Source of the DNA: Symsagittifera roscoffensis
Taxonomy: Eukaryota > Xenacoelomorpha > Acoela > Convolutidae
Direction: 5' to 3'
Length of the DNA: 64,000 bases
NCBI RefSeq assembly: GCF_963678635.1
Contig: NW_026971689.1
Location: 1 to 64,000, forward strand
The notes below the pieces were generated by a model. The model was not told the origin of the DNA, searched no databases, and saw only the letters and a list, made by a program, of their open reading frames with translations. A program made the translations under genes and the position numbers. Shown here piece by piece: positions 1 through 10,915 of this stretch (the stretch's first letter is position 1; each line of letters starts with the position of its first letter).

Positions 1-118
1 TTCTCTCCAACCCTGAATAAATAGACCCAGGTTAAGCTAACCAAAAAATCGTAAGGACTAACAGTTTAAGCAATTAGAATTCACTTAACAATCTTTTGCA
101 TCCGTCATCCTAAACCTT
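1..118 (+). other. End of the element A untranslated leader
   Basis: These 118 bases match, in reverse complement, the sequence just upstream of ORF1 in element B (about 22850-22965). They are therefore leader rather than flanking host DNA. No primer-binding site is visible inside them; it should lie to the left of the window. Confidence 0.75.
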
Positions 119-586
119 ATGTCATTTAAAAACCTAGGAAATAAACAAACTATCGTTTTACACAATTGTGAAATAGATAACAAAAAATACGACCTTGTAA
201 TCACACCTCATACACAAACAGTTGGATACATTCGCACAAAACGACAAACACTAAAGAGAAAAATAATAACAAAACAAAGACAAATAACAAGAAAAAGATT
301 TTCAAAAAATAAAAACGCATTTTCAGAATCAGAAACCAACAGTTTAGACGAACTTTACAAACTAAAAGAATCAATAGATAAAAATTGCCCAATTCACGAT
401 CAATTATATTTTTCTGACTCAGAAACAACTTCAAATTCATCACAAAGAGGAAAAAGAAGAATAAAAAAGCAGTACAAACACAAACCAGTACATTTATACA
501 ATTGGAATCAACCAATTCGACACATTAATAATTACATATTAACAGTCATCGAACGGAAAAATGAGTTCAACGCACACCCCAGGTGA
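119..586 (+). CDS. Element A ORF1, small basic protein of unknown function
   Basis: This 155-residue ORF begins at an ATG and is rich in Lys and Arg, with a basic middle (KRKIITKQRQITRKR), a Ser/Asp/Glu-rich stretch (YFSDSETTSNSS) and a second basic block (RGKRRIKKQYKHK). I recognise no domain. It is kept in the - strand copies at 22308-22845 and 27738-28121, with clear protein similarity but several indels, so it was a real gene of the family. Its last 26 nt overlap the Gag-Pol start at 561 in a different frame. In the 22.3-22.8 kb copy the A-run at this junction is longer and ORF1 runs in frame into Gag. The protein could be a nucleic-acid-binding leader protein or an N-terminal Gag extension; this is inference. 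Confidence 0.7.
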   Translation: MSFKNLGNKQTIVLHNCEIDNKKYDLVITPHTQTVGYIRTKRQTLKRKIITKQRQITRKRFSKNKNAFSESETNSLDELYKLKESIDKNCPIHDQLYFSDSETTSNSSQRGKRRIKKQYKHKPVHLYNWNQPIRHINNYILTVIERKNEFNAHPR

Positions 587-3500
587 CGAAACTCCAGATG
601 ATGATGAAATCTTTCCTTTTATAGTAGATGCAGATACTGATAGAGGACAACACATATTTTGTCAAAATTTACTCGTAAATTTATTTGAACCCGGAATCAG
701 TCCATGTAAAACAGAGTTCCCCGATGTAAGAATCAAAAGACAAATCATAGATCACTATCTAAAAGATATATGCAACATAACACAACAGTATGGAATCTAC
801 TCTATAGAATTCACTTCCCCAAACCATAATAATAGAACATATACTATTCAAACAGACGATCTTAATTTACAATTTTCAAAAGTTTTTTCAGAATATATAA
901 AAAGCATCCAATATCATAACTCACAAAGAGCAAACTCCATTTTCACAAATGAAGTTTTCGCAATAATATATAGTTATATTTCAATATTAGAAAACGAACT
1001 CCCATTAACAAATGTCTCACCGACAGAAACATCTAAACATTTAAGAGTACGACATGAAATCACACTACTCTCTAGTTATTTAAACATTATTAAAGAAAAT
1101 TTCACGAAAGACGACGTTTCACAACATACCAAACACGATTTACAAAAAATTTTGGCATGGTTCATAATAGATTATTTCACACACAATATTGATTTAATTG
1201 CACAAGCAAGAAAAAATTTTAGACCCCAAAATTCAAACGATGATACCGCCATCACCGAACAATCAGATTATGTTTGGGACCCCGAATGGTCTCATCTCGC
1301 ATTTATAAGCTTTCCACAGTCAATCTCAAGTCAAGCAATAGGTACAATATCTTACATAAGAGATTATGTAAGAGTAATACCCTTAACCATTGACGCAACA
1401 CCATTAAACTATAATACATTTTTACCCGATACACAAAATAATAGTTTAAACTCTACAGTCATACACAACGAAAACCTCAATGGAACTAGGAATCTTACTC
1501 AACAAGGTATACAGACACCATCACACTTCATAAATGAAGAAATTGTACACACAACAACTACACAACAAAGTATTTCACCAATACGCCCAAATTTAACAAC
1601 ACCAAGAAATACAAATCCTTCACAAACACAAGTAACCTTACAATCAACCGTTAAACCTTCGGTTGCTCCAAAATATTCCCATATGGATTACCAAACATAT
1701 AGACCCATGACAATACCATCAAAATCACGCAAAACATTCAATAAAAATAACTTTGCAGACCACAATTATAATTATACACATCCATCAAAAACAAATTACC
1801 AACCACGAAGAAATTTTAACCAATATACAAAACCTCGAAACTGGGATAACCCAACGGCCCAATATAATTCCAAAAATTTCCAAACAAACCCTCCACAGGA
1901 TCACAGTGAAAATTACCCATTTTTTCAACAAAATAAAAATAAAAAACAAACATCTTATCAAATGGATTACTTATCCTCAGATGATGATTTTTTACAACCA
2001 GACATATTTGCACCATATACTCAAGAATATCGTGGACAAGGAATCCAGAAAACACGTACGAATCATAGGAACTTTTCTCCGCAACAAATAGATGCACAAC
2101 ATCAACAACCAATTCAACAACAAAATCCAATTAATACACAATCTTTTCAACCAATTCAACAACAAAATCCAATGATGGCACACTCATATCAACCAACACA
2201 AATGCAAAATGAAATACCACTCCCATATTATCTCCAACAACATGAAATAACAAGAAACCAACTCTCAAATTTTTCTCAAATGCCAAATGCAGCAGAATCA
2301 TTACAAATGACAATGAATCCATACCTAATGGGTGGATCATCAATAACATCAAACAAACCTTTAATGGTTTTCACAGGAACAGACCCTGAATACTCTGTAG
2401 AAGATTATTTAAATGCAGTAACAGCAAACTTGATTTTAAACATTGGACCTGAACCAATTAATACGCCATTACATCAAAACTGGATACATCGACGCACAGC
2501 GTTGATACAAACAACCTTAGATGGCGCAGCCCAAAAATGGTTTTCAGTACTACCTCTAGAAATAAAATCAAACTGGAAAAGATTTACACAAGAATTTTCA
2601 AAAATGTTTGACTCCGAAAGAAACAAACAACAACAAAGAGTTTTATGTAATGAAATTCGCAGATTACCAAACGAAACCATCAAGCAATTAGCAGTAAGAA
2701 TCGAAACACTAGTTCGAAAAGCATATTCACTAAATACACACGATTATAAAAATACAAAGATGACAGAAATCTTAATGATGACCTTAACACCACAGTTAAG
2801 AAAAATAGCAATAAAGAAGAGAGCATCCCATCCTTCCTCAATTCGAGAACCCGATTTAGATTTTAGAAAACTAGTAGACAAACTAGAACAAGCAGAAATC
2901 ACAATGAAACTAGAAGAAACGGAAAATCTGAAATTACAATACGTTAACAGAATTGAAACAACTCCCACTAATATTAATAATATACAGGAATCAAACACAG
3001 ACCTCGTTGAAAAAATCACTGAAATACTCAATATTTATGAAAAGAATCCAAACTTTAAAGGCAAACCATCTTTCAAAAAATGGTGTAATTATTGCCGACG
3101 ATACGGACATAGTATTTCCGAATGTAGACAAAAACAGCAAGATAGCCAGAATAAACCTCAAAAATATAAAGAACCAAATAAGTCATTTTATCAATATATG
3201 AAGAAAGATCAAAATTTACCGAACAAAAATGTATATAGCAACAATAGTTCCGGAAAACCACTTCCGAACAATACAAGCTATACAAGAAATCAATCCCCAT
3301 ATAACTCAAGTTATAGAGGAAGATCACCAGAACGAAGAAATACACAAAGTTCATCACAAAATAATTACAATAAACCAAATAGTAGAAATAACTACTCCAG
3401 ATCTAATTCAAACACAACACAGTTTGCTTCTAGATCTAATTCCCAATCACGGAATAGATACTATCAAAACAATCAATCGCGAAACTCATCATACAATAGA

Positions 3501-6500
3501 AAAGGAAACTATTCCAATAATCGAAATAGAAGTTATTCAAACAATCGAAGTCAATATTATCCAAATAACCGATCAAGGAATAACTCATATAACAGACCAA
3601 ACAACAATTATCAAAATAGATCGCGAAATAATTCACAAAACCGACATTCAAGTTATAATAATCGTTATAGAAATTATTCCCAATCACCACACCGGAATAA
3701 TAATCACTATAATAACTCTAATAATCGTCATAGAAGCAGTACACCTAAACATCAAAGACAAATCAATCAAGTACAAGCTAACCCAGAAACAACATCAGAC
3801 CCTCCAGGTATTGATGACACAGTAACTGATACGTTACAACTCAATCAAATAAACTGTACATCATCAGATTCAGAAAGTGACACAGAAAACACTCTTTCTA
3901 TCAATATGATAAAAGTCGAGAATGACTATGAATCTGTCATATATGAACAACCCTTATCATCACACATATATGAAAATCAATCAGAATTTCTTCAAAATTA
4001 TTACACTACACCCATAAATTCCACACCAACAACGCAAGAAACAAATGCAAAAAATACTACAAAACAACCCAATCAAAATGTCAAAACAAAATGCTTAAAT
4101 ACAAACCACATCTATCAAAATATACAAAAAGAACAACCCAAAGAAAAAATCTGGACAATACCATTTCTCTTAGAAAGCCCAAGAAACAAAGAATTTCAAC
4201 CACCAGACCTTGAAATCGATTTTTTAATTGATTCAGGAGCAGAATCAAACATAATAAACATTCCCACATGGAATGAAATAAAAACTTTACACCCAAAGCT
4301 AACGCCTCTTGAAACCTCTAGTAAACTAGCAACAGCACAAGGATCAACATTGATAAACTACGGAAAAATCCAATTATTTCTCCTCCCCACCAGAACAATG
4401 GAGCAAAGTAAAATTCTAAATAAGCCATTTAAACAAATATTCCATATCACTGATATTAAATATAATATCATTGGAATACCATTTATTTCAAAGTATATAC
4501 CAACAATTAACATCCTAAATAGTAAAATATTAATCAAAGATAAGTATACAAAAACAAAAGAAACATCCTTAACATTTTTTCAAAGATTAAATAAACAACC
4601 ACCATTCTTTTCAAAATTCTATCCGATATTTAACCAACAAAGAAAACACCTGAAACCACTATCAGGAAACATCTATAATTTTTCAATTAAACAAGTTCAC
4701 CAATATGATAAAGAACAAAACAAACAAAAATTTTATATGTCAGATTTTGAATTCAAACCTATTCATAAATTTTTCAAAATCACAATCTCTTCAATAAAAT
4801 ATTTGAAAAATTCGAATTCAGATATTATTTCCTTACATGTTTATAACAACACACCTTACCAAGTAACATTACCTTTAGGACTTTTAGGATATTGTGAAAC
4901 CAACGCCACAATATCACCAATACACGAAAAAGCCTATCGTGTAAATAATATACTCCAACTATTAGATATTTGTCAATCTACAATTCTTAATGAAGAATTA
5001 TCGATAAACAACATAATAAATCACGAAAACAGAAATACAGATTACTTCACAAAAACCCCATATTTCAAACCTACATTCAACATCAGTAACTACACAGAAG
5101 ACCAACAGAAATTTTTAACAATGTTTAATTTCCAACATTCACAAATAACACAAGACGAATTCGAAAAGTTAGCCAAACAGCTAATTAAATATTCAACAGT
5201 CTATGCAACATCAAAATTCGATGTTGGCAAAATCAGTTCATCACTACATCTCCCATTAAAACCAGACGCAGTTTTCAAAAAACAGAGAGCAAGTAAAGTA
5301 CCAATTCACTTACATGATAAAGTAAACAGATTACTCGATATTTTAGAACAATACAACATTATATCACCAGTAAACAAAGAAGAACAACCAAAAGGCAACA
5401 CATTTATCAACCCCGTTATTATTCTAGCTAAAGGAGAATCATTAAAAATCGTTCTCGATGCTAGATACCTCAATTCACTCATAGATGAATCCAAATGTAA
5501 TTGGCCCATTGAACCAATACAAGTTATTTTAACAAAAACAAACGGCAAATACTTTACAACCGCCGATATGAATAGTGCATACAATCAAATGCCACTAGAT
5601 GAACAATCACGACGTTTAACACAATTTGTTATCGGAAACCAACAATATGAATTCAACCGTTTATTCTATGGAATATCAATAGGACCAGCAGCATTTTCAG
5701 CTTTTATGAGCAAAATTTTTAGACCACTAATACTCAAGAAAAACGCAATCACCTATCTAGACGATGTTTTTATGCAATCACAAACAAAAGACGAAATGTT
5801 CAATGTTTTAGAAAAATATCACCAAATACTTCAGAACGAAAATCTGAAGGCAGCACCCGATAAATCACACTTCTTTTTGACAAGAGTTAAATTCTTAGGA
5901 CATAATATAGAAAGAAAAACAACCACTCCACTGAAATCACGCATTGACGCTATTCAAAAACTTCAACCACCAACAAATAAAAAGAAAATCCAAGAATTCC
6001 TTGGAATGTTAAACTTTTTAAGTAAATATGTTTATAAAATGCAATTATATTTACGACCATTTTACAACATCCTTAGACAACAAAATAATTTTGAATGGAA
6101 TACAGAACATCAAGCACGATTCGAAGAAATAAAGAAACTTTTAACTGAACAAATTTCAAACACAATTCCAGACCCTGATCAACCATTTTATGCAATGTGC
6201 GATGCTTCGAACTTTGGCATCGGCGCAGCACTATTACAATCACATAATGGTACAAATAAAATGAATCTGATATCAGCAAATTCCCGATTATTCACTCAAG
6301 CAGAGCTACGACTCTCAACTCTAATGAGAGAAAGTACAGCCATAATATATACACTGACAGAATATGAATTTCTGATACTTGGATCAAAACATCCCACAGT
6401 TTTATTCACAGACCATAAACCAATCATCTTTCTCTTTACACAGAAATCTAACCCAAACCACCGCGTTTACAGATTTCAACTAATTCTAATGAAATTTCCA

Positions 6501-8774
6501 AACTTACATATAGTTTGGACTGCAGGAAAAAATCTTGCATTACCAGACACCTTAAGTCGAAATACACCACCTGAATTACTTACACGAAAAACAACAGTTG
6601 AAATACCCAAAAACATAAAATTCTACCTTGCAGAAAACGAAACATCACCCCGATTAGAATGCAAATATGCAGTGAAAACTGATATTGAACAATCACAAAT
6701 AAATAGTTTACAACATTTCCCACTTTATTTAGATTGTCAAAATAATCATTATGAAGTTGACCTCCTTGGAACATCAACTTTCAAACCAATCCCATATTCT
6801 CAATGGATAAAAAATAACACCCAACAAAAACGAACAAAACAACACCAAACTAAAAAAGACCATTTTCCATTAATTGAAAAAGAAAATTTAACTGATAAAA
6901 TAAATTTATCAGGACCACCAACAACCGATTCCAAATACACAATAAATCAAGTTTTCGACCTCCATGACCCATTAGATACAATACCCTTATCAAAATTCGA
7001 AATTGAAAACATTTTTCTCCCTCCAACAGAAACATTTACAATTTCAACACTAAAACAATACCAAAATCTTGACCCAATAATTCGACAACTAAAATCATGG
7101 CATAAATATAAAACTAAACCTACCAAAGCAGATTCAACCATACTAGGCAACAAGACACTCCTCCGATATTTTCGCAAATTTAATTACACAACAATTAATG
7201 AAACTACAGACCTTTTAGAGTACAACTTAAACGAATCCACAGTCCCCTGTCTTCCTTTAAGTATGATTCTCATCGCTTTTAATATCTCACATACTCAAAA
7301 TATTAAAGGACATTCTGGATCAGAAAAAACATATTCAAATTTTATACAAAATTTTTACTTCCCAAATGCACCAATCTGGATAAAAGTACTATGCAATGAT
7401 TGTATAGTATGTCAACTAAATAAACCTTACCCAAATCAAAAACAAATAGCACAAAAACAAGATTTTAAAGGACAAAGTTTGTACTTTAATCACCGTATCT
7501 CATTTGATACTAAAGGCCCAATTTCACCCTCATCAGAAGGAAATTCCTACATTATGGTAATTGTTGACGCATTCACACACTATGTAGCACTTAACCCAGT
7601 ACCACACTGTAACGCTTATTACGCATATACAACACTTTATGAACACTGGATAGCAAAATTTGGACTACCAGAAATTTTAGTCACAGACAACGGTACAGAA
7701 TTCATAAATAATGAAATAATAACACTATGTCATTTATACAACATTAAACACAAACCACGTACATCTCATGCACCTTGGACAAACGGCTTAGTCGAAGGTA
7801 TGAACCGTTCATTACAAGAATATCTTAGATGTATCATCAACGGAAATGATACAAAATATACCGAATGGTCAGCAGATGTAAAATTATTTCCCTTAGCATA
7901 TAACTCACAAATTACGACAACACTAGGAATGTCACCATACGAAATGGTTTTTAACCAAAAGCCACGCAAACCAATAATGTTTACAGCAAATTCTCATAAA
8001 AACGCACAAGGTTATTGTCAACCAAATAAAGATTCAATTTGTTATAACCTACCTTTACATACACACGATGAAGATCATTTTCATCACCCACAAATTCTTA
8101 AATTAGCCTCCGGTACACACACCGAATGGATTTTAAATAGAGATAAGAAACACAATGAAATTTACCAAAAAATAACAAAAAAGTTATTACAAAGACAAAA
8201 CATTATTGAACAAATCAATTCACGTTTTACACCAGCTTCCGAATTAAAAATTGGAACATTTGTTCTGATACCTAATTTTAATACTCAAAAAGGAATTTCT
8301 AAAAAATTACAACCCCTCCGAAAAGGACCATACCAAATAATTGCAAGACCCACTGATGTCACATGTAAAATTACCGACTCAAATAAAAAAGAAATCGTTC
8401 AGCATCGAAACAACCTATTACCTTACTACCCAAAAGAATACGCACTCCGCGAATTAACCCAATTATATTCTTTCACAGGATTAAAAATAGTTCAAAACGA
8501 ACCACATCTGAAAAATACAGAACAAAATGATAACCCCACCGAAAATCAAAGCACAAAACCAACCGCTACCAAAAACACTACAAAAAATCTAGACCATAAA
8601 GAATCCCAAAAGCAAAGAAAAAATAGAAAAATGACAGAACAAATAATACCCCAAGAAGAAATAGACAAATCAGAACATAGAAAAACAACAAGACTCCGAA
8701 ATCAACCACGTAAAAACTACAAAATGTTCATCCCCCAATCTAAAATATTAAAGAAAGTAGAATTTAAAAAGTAA
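561..8774 (+). CDS. gag-pol: Gag-Pol polyprotein, Ty3/Gypsy class, intact
   Basis: This uninterrupted 2737-residue frame fuses Gag and Pol. Residues 1-590 are Gln/Asn/Pro-rich. Residues ~600-800 hold a retrotransposon capsid-like domain. A CCHC knuckle (C842, C845, H850, C855) is followed by a long Arg/Asn/Ser/Tyr-rich tract (~880-1065). The aspartic protease carries DSGA at D1224. RT has motif A (TADMN, D1669) and YLDD (D1734, D1735). RNase H has CDAS (D1881) and TDHK (D1951). Integrase has a zinc-binding H2244/H2251/C2281/C2284 and a DD35E triad D2316, D2376, E2412, then a GPY/F-like module (LRKGPYQI, near residue 2590) and a basic tail. Most retroelements separate Gag and Pol by a frameshift or stop; here there is none. 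All catalytic residues are present, so this copy looks competent for its enzymatic steps. The role is reverse transcription and integration of the element's own RNA. Confidence 0.95.
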   Translation: MSSTHTPGDETPDDDEIFPFIVDADTDRGQHIFCQNLLVNLFEPGISPCKTEFPDVRIKRQIIDHYLKDICNITQQYGIYSIEFTSPNHNNRTYTIQTDDLNLQFSKVFSEYIKSIQYHNSQRANSIFTNEVFAIIYSYISILENELPLTNVSPTETSKHLRVRHEITLLSSYLNIIKENFTKDDVSQHTKHDLQKILAWFIIDYFTHNIDLIAQARKNFRPQNSNDDTAITEQSDYVWDPEWSHLAFISFPQSISSQAIGTISYIRDYVRVIPLTIDATPLNYNTFLPDTQNNSLNSTVIHNENLNGTRNLTQQGIQTPSHFINEEIVHTTTTQQSISPIRPNLTTPRNTNPSQTQVTLQSTVKPSVAPKYSHMDYQTYRPMTIPSKSRKTFNKNNFADHNYNYTHPSKTNYQPRRNFNQYTKPRNWDNPTAQYNSKNFQTNPPQDHSENYPFFQQNKNKKQTSYQMDYLSSDDDFLQPDIFAPYTQEYRGQGIQKTRTNHRNFSPQQIDAQHQQPIQQQNPINTQSFQPIQQQNPMMAHSYQPTQMQNEIPLPYYLQQHEITRNQLSNFSQMPNAAESLQMTMNPYLMGGSSITSNKPLMVFTGTDPEYSVEDYLNAVTANLILNIGPEPINTPLHQNWIHRRTALIQTTLDGAAQKWFSVLPLEIKSNWKRFTQEFSKMFDSERNKQQQRVLCNEIRRLPNETIKQLAVRIETLVRKAYSLNTHDYKNTKMTEILMMTLTPQLRKIAIKKRASHPSSIREPDLDFRKLVDKLEQAEITMKLEETENLKLQYVNRIETTPTNINNIQESNTDLVEKITEILNIYEKNPNFKGKPSFKKWCNYCRRYGHSISECRQKQQDSQNKPQKYKEPNKSFYQYMKKDQNLPNKNVYSNNSSGKPLPNNTSYTRNQSPYNSSYRGRSPERRNTQSSSQNNYNKPNSRNNYSRSNSNTTQFASRSNSQSRNRYYQNNQSRNSSYNRKGNYSNNRNRSYSNNRSQYYPNNRSRNNSYNRPNNNYQNRSRNNSQNRHSSYNNRYRNYSQSPHRNNNHYNNSNNRHRSSTPKHQRQINQVQANPETTSDPPGIDDTVTDTLQLNQINCTSSDSESDTENTLSINMIKVENDYESVIYEQPLSSHIYENQSEFLQNYYTTPINSTPTTQETNAKNTTKQPNQNVKTKCLNTNHIYQNIQKEQPKEKIWTIPFLLESPRNKEFQPPDLEIDFLIDSGAESNIINIPTWNEIKTLHPKLTPLETSSKLATAQGSTLINYGKIQLFLLPTRTMEQSKILNKPFKQIFHITDIKYNIIGIPFISKYIPTINILNSKILIKDKYTKTKETSLTFFQRLNKQPPFFSKFYPIFNQQRKHLKPLSGNIYNFSIKQVHQYDKEQNKQKFYMSDFEFKPIHKFFKITISSIKYLKNSNSDIISLHVYNNTPYQVTLPLGLLGYCETNATISPIHEKAYRVNNILQLLDICQSTILNEELSINNIINHENRNTDYFTKTPYFKPTFNISNYTEDQQKFLTMFNFQHSQITQDEFEKLAKQLIKYSTVYATSKFDVGKISSSLHLPLKPDAVFKKQRASKVPIHLHDKVNRLLDILEQYNIISPVNKEEQPKGNTFINPVIILAKGESLKIVLDARYLNSLIDESKCNWPIEPIQVILTKTNGKYFTTADMNSAYNQMPLDEQSRRLTQFVIGNQQYEFNRLFYGISIGPAAFSAFMSKIFRPLILKKNAITYLDDVFMQSQTKDEMFNVLEKYHQILQNENLKAAPDKSHFFLTRVKFLGHNIERKTTTPLKSRIDAIQKLQPPTNKKKIQEFLGMLNFLSKYVYKMQLYLRPFYNILRQQNNFEWNTEHQARFEEIKKLLTEQISNTIPDPDQPFYAMCDASNFGIGAALLQSHNGTNKMNLISANSRLFTQAELRLSTLMRESTAIIYTLTEYEFLILGSKHPTVLFTDHKPIIFLFTQKSNPNHRVYRFQLILMKFPNLHIVWTAGKNLALPDTLSRNTPPELLTRKTTVEIPKNIKFYLAENETSPRLECKYAVKTDIEQSQINSLQHFPLYLDCQNNHYEVDLLGTSTFKPIPYSQWIKNNTQQKRTKQHQTKKDHFPLIEKENLTDKINLSGPPTTDSKYTINQVFDLHDPLDTIPLSKFEIENIFLPPTETFTISTLKQYQNLDPIIRQLKSWHKYKTKPTKADSTILGNKTLLRYFRKFNYTTINETTDLLEYNLNESTVPCLPLSMILIAFNISHTQNIKGHSGSEKTYSNFIQNFYFPNAPIWIKVLCNDCIVCQLNKPYPNQKQIAQKQDFKGQSLYFNHRISFDTKGPISPSSEGNSYIMVIVDAFTHYVALNPVPHCNAYYAYTTLYEHWIAKFGLPEILVTDNGTEFINNEIITLCHLYNIKHKPRTSHAPWTNGLVEGMNRSLQEYLRCIINGNDTKYTEWSADVKLFPLAYNSQITTTLGMSPYEMVFNQKPRKPIMFTANSHKNAQGYCQPNKDSICYNLPLHTHDEDHFHHPQILKLASGTHTEWILNRDKKHNEIYQKITKKLLQRQNIIEQINSRFTPASELKIGTFVLIPNFNTQKGISKKLQPLRKGPYQIIARPTDVTCKITDSNKKEIVQHRNNLLPYYPKEYALRELTQLYSFTGLKIVQNEPHLKNTEQNDNPTENQSTKPTATKNTTKNLDHKESQKQRKNRKMTEQIIPQEEIDKSEHRKTTRLRNQPRKNYKMFIPQSKILKKVEFKK

Positions 8775-9373
8775 TTTTAAACTTTATACTTCACAATCTT
8801 GAAACCTCCGTAACAATTTTCATTTCAATTTTTCAAAATAACAAGCTCACAAGTACGCAATAATTCTAGTTCAAAATAGACCAATAGGATTCATCCAATC
8901 CGCCACTTTCTCTAACTCAAACTAAGATCAATTAGACGAATAATCTAGAACTCCAGGCACATCTCTAACTATAACTTTACAACCTCCAGGTCAAAAATAA
9001 GCAAACCACTCCAACTTGACAACTAAAATAAATATCACCATAATACCGTACCCCTCCCTTATCTAATAACACAAAGATCAACAATATTTCCCCAATTCAG
9101 ACCACGAATACCCCCAAAACAAATTTGTAAACTTAGCCTAAAGTAACAAGTGAAACTTTTTAATTAGCCTAAAGTATAAAAATCTCACCATACCCCGGAT
9201 CATTTGACAAACAAAAATAAAGAAAAAGACGACCTCCCGATCACCATAAGAATTGCCCCCAACAATTTTTTCCAAAACTCAACCCACTTGTCAAAAAACT
9301 AATAAATAATTCGACCACACTTGAAAACCGCCCCAAACAGCAAAAAATATTCGACCAAAAGATCATTTCTTAA
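8775..9373 (+). other. Non-coding gap between Gag-Pol and the first membrane ORF
   Basis: About 600 bases without a credible ORF. The sequence is AT-rich with C-rich patches and repeats the short phrase 'ttagcctaaagta' twice near 9132-9175. It could hold splice sites for the downstream genes, but I cannot pick one out with confidence. Confidence 0.5.
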
Positions 9374-9604
9374 ATGCTCTTCTCTCAAACAGTTGCTAAA
9401 ATACTCATAAATCTTAAACATTTTTTTACAATACTTGAAACCTTTATAATATTTCTTTTTGATATACTTGAATCTTTTCTAATAATCCTAATCATTTTTT
9501 GTAACATTTTTTTATTTTTCTACACTATTCTCGAACTATTCCTTCAACTTTCCAAAACCCTTGAATATATCCACAGGTACGATTTCAACAACTTGTCTAG
9601 ATGA
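9374..9604 (+). CDS. Small hydrophobic ORF 2a (76 aa) of element A
   Basis: An ATG-started 76-residue ORF that is almost entirely hydrophobic over its first 60 residues, with repeated Ile/Leu/Phe runs, so one or two membrane-spanning helices are likely. No family is recognised. Its TGA overlaps the next ATG as ATGA (9601-9604), a termination-reinitiation arrangement. The stretch is T-rich on the coding strand, opposite to the A bias of Gag-Pol. AT-rich DNA makes hydrophobic chance ORFs common, so reality rests mainly on the pairing with the next ORF. Confidence 0.4.
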   Translation: MLFSQTVAKILINLKHFFTILETFIIFLFDILESFLIILIIFCNIFLFFYTILELFLQLSKTLEYIHRYDFNNLSR

Positions 9605-9789
9605 TACGAACAATTTTCAGTAGAACTGATATTTTTTTATTGTTTGTAATTTTCATAACATTTTTATCATCCCTCATTTTGACAATATGTAAATGTATAA
9701 AGAAAGCAATCATCACATTTGCCCTAGCAACAATTTTCCTAATTATTTTTTTGGAAGAATACTATAATAAACATAAACCTTCCCAATAA
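9601..9789 (+). CDS. Small hydrophobic ORF 2b (62 aa) of element A
   Basis: An ATG-started 62-residue ORF with two hydrophobic segments, residues ~10-30 and ~35-53, separated by a short basic Cys/Lys segment (CKCIKKA). This looks like a hairpin membrane protein. The ATG shares bases with the stop of the previous ORF (ATGA). It ends 8 nt before the following start-less frame opens at 9798. That frame has its own stop at 9795-9797, so a ribosomal frameshift from here into it is excluded. Function unknown. Confidence 0.4.
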   Translation: MIRTIFSRTDIFLLFVIFITFLSSLILTICKCIKKAIITFALATIFLIIFLEEYYNKHKPSQ

Positions 9790-9797
9790 AGTAATAA

Positions 9798-10748
9798 CCC
9801 AAAAATCCATCAAAAATTGCTACCCAACAGTCACAGAGTCAGTCTTCACCGACATCATCCCAAGATAACCCAACACCACCTTCAAATACTCAAAATTCTC
9901 AAACATCTACACGAATTTCTTTTCAAGATAATCCATACACTTTTGAAGAACGGCACGCTCGTTTATCTGAACCACTAGAACCAGTTCAACGACAAGCATC
10001 TCTAAGTGAACCAACATATAACCTTTACCCAACACTACCACAAGAACTAAGTAGAATACGACACCTAAGTCAAAACCAAAACACAACAGAAATAAATAGA
10101 CAAATTATACATCCTCGTCGAAATAGAAATTTTCAAACTCCTCGAGTTCATTTTGAAATACCTCAATCACCATCACAAACCACTCCAGAAAACACCACTG
10201 GTATCACACCAGAAACTCCTACACTTTTTTCACAACGAAGCACTTCAAGCCTACCCTCAGATTACTTAGGTTCAACACCAACATCTGAACAAGCACGAGA
10301 AAATCCTTTTAACCCCCCAAACCTAACATCACGACTGCCATATTGGACTACACATTCATTCACACAAGGTGAACCAAATTTAGTCAATGACCCAATAGAC
10401 ATTTCTACAGATACAACATCTTCATCACTACCCGAAACATTATCACTCCCATCAACACCATCAATTAGTCAAATCTCACCGACACCTTTTAACTTAACTT
10501 TCCCAAACAATCTCGACGCAAGATACCAAGAACAATCATTAACAAATATTCCTTTAAGATTAGATTGGAATACATTCACAGCACCTCCACCATTATTTGG
10601 ACAACATCAAGAAAGTAACCGCCTTCATAACTGGGCACTTAATAGATTACAATATCGCCAAGATATTCACAACGATATCCGTGATCACAATATTCAAATA
10701 CTCCAACAAAACAGTTTACAATTAAAATTTGAAATCACAGTTAAATGA
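9798..10748 (+). CDS. Start-less Ser/Thr/Pro/Asn-rich open frame, element A
   Basis: A 316-codon open frame with no ATG and no methionine anywhere. The N-terminal two thirds are rich in Ser, Thr, Pro, Gln and Asn. The last ~70 residues look more globular and helical (RLHNWALNRLQYRQD). After the TGA at 10746-10748 the same frame stays open for another 59 codons to a TAA at 10927-10929. An open frame of this length in roughly 35% GC DNA is unlikely by chance, so this is probably an exon whose start codon is supplied by splicing, or a gene that lost its ATG. No family is recognised. The 3' extension overlaps the ATG that opens the Env-like frame (10916). Confidence 0.5.
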   Translation, partial: PKNPSKIATQQSQSQSSPTSSQDNPTPPSNTQNSQTSTRISFQDNPYTFEERHARLSEPLEPVQRQASLSEPTYNLYPTLPQELSRIRHLSQNQNTTEINRQIIHPRRNRNFQTPRVHFEIPQSPSQTTPENTTGITPETPTLFSQRSTSSLPSDYLGSTPTSEQARENPFNPPNLTSRLPYWTTHSFTQGEPNLVNDPIDISTDTTSSSLPETLSLPSTPSISQISPTPFNLTFPNNLDARYQEQSLTNIPLRLDWNTFTAPPPLFGQHQESNRLHNWALNRLQYRQDIHNDIRDHNIQILQQNSLQLKFEITVK

Positions 10749-10915
10749 AACAATATCAACCAACATCCCTACCCATTAAACCCACCAAATATAACAGCTC
10801 AATCACTACCACCACCGTTTATAACTACTGAAGTAATATATAAATACGACAGATATACCAAAAACACAATTGGTTACATTACATTTTATAACCCATACTC
10901 AGGATTATCATACAC

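Noticed and set aside
201-515. Antisense ORF opposite ORF1
   Set aside because: Phe/Val/Leu-rich shadow of an A-rich coding strand, and it has the same counterpart opposite the other ORF1 copies. No independent support.
3229-3825. 198-residue ORF overlapping the Arg/Asn-rich part of Gag-Pol
   Set aside because: Ile/Thr/His-rich translation of a low-complexity tract in another frame; it is explained by the base composition of the Gag sequence.
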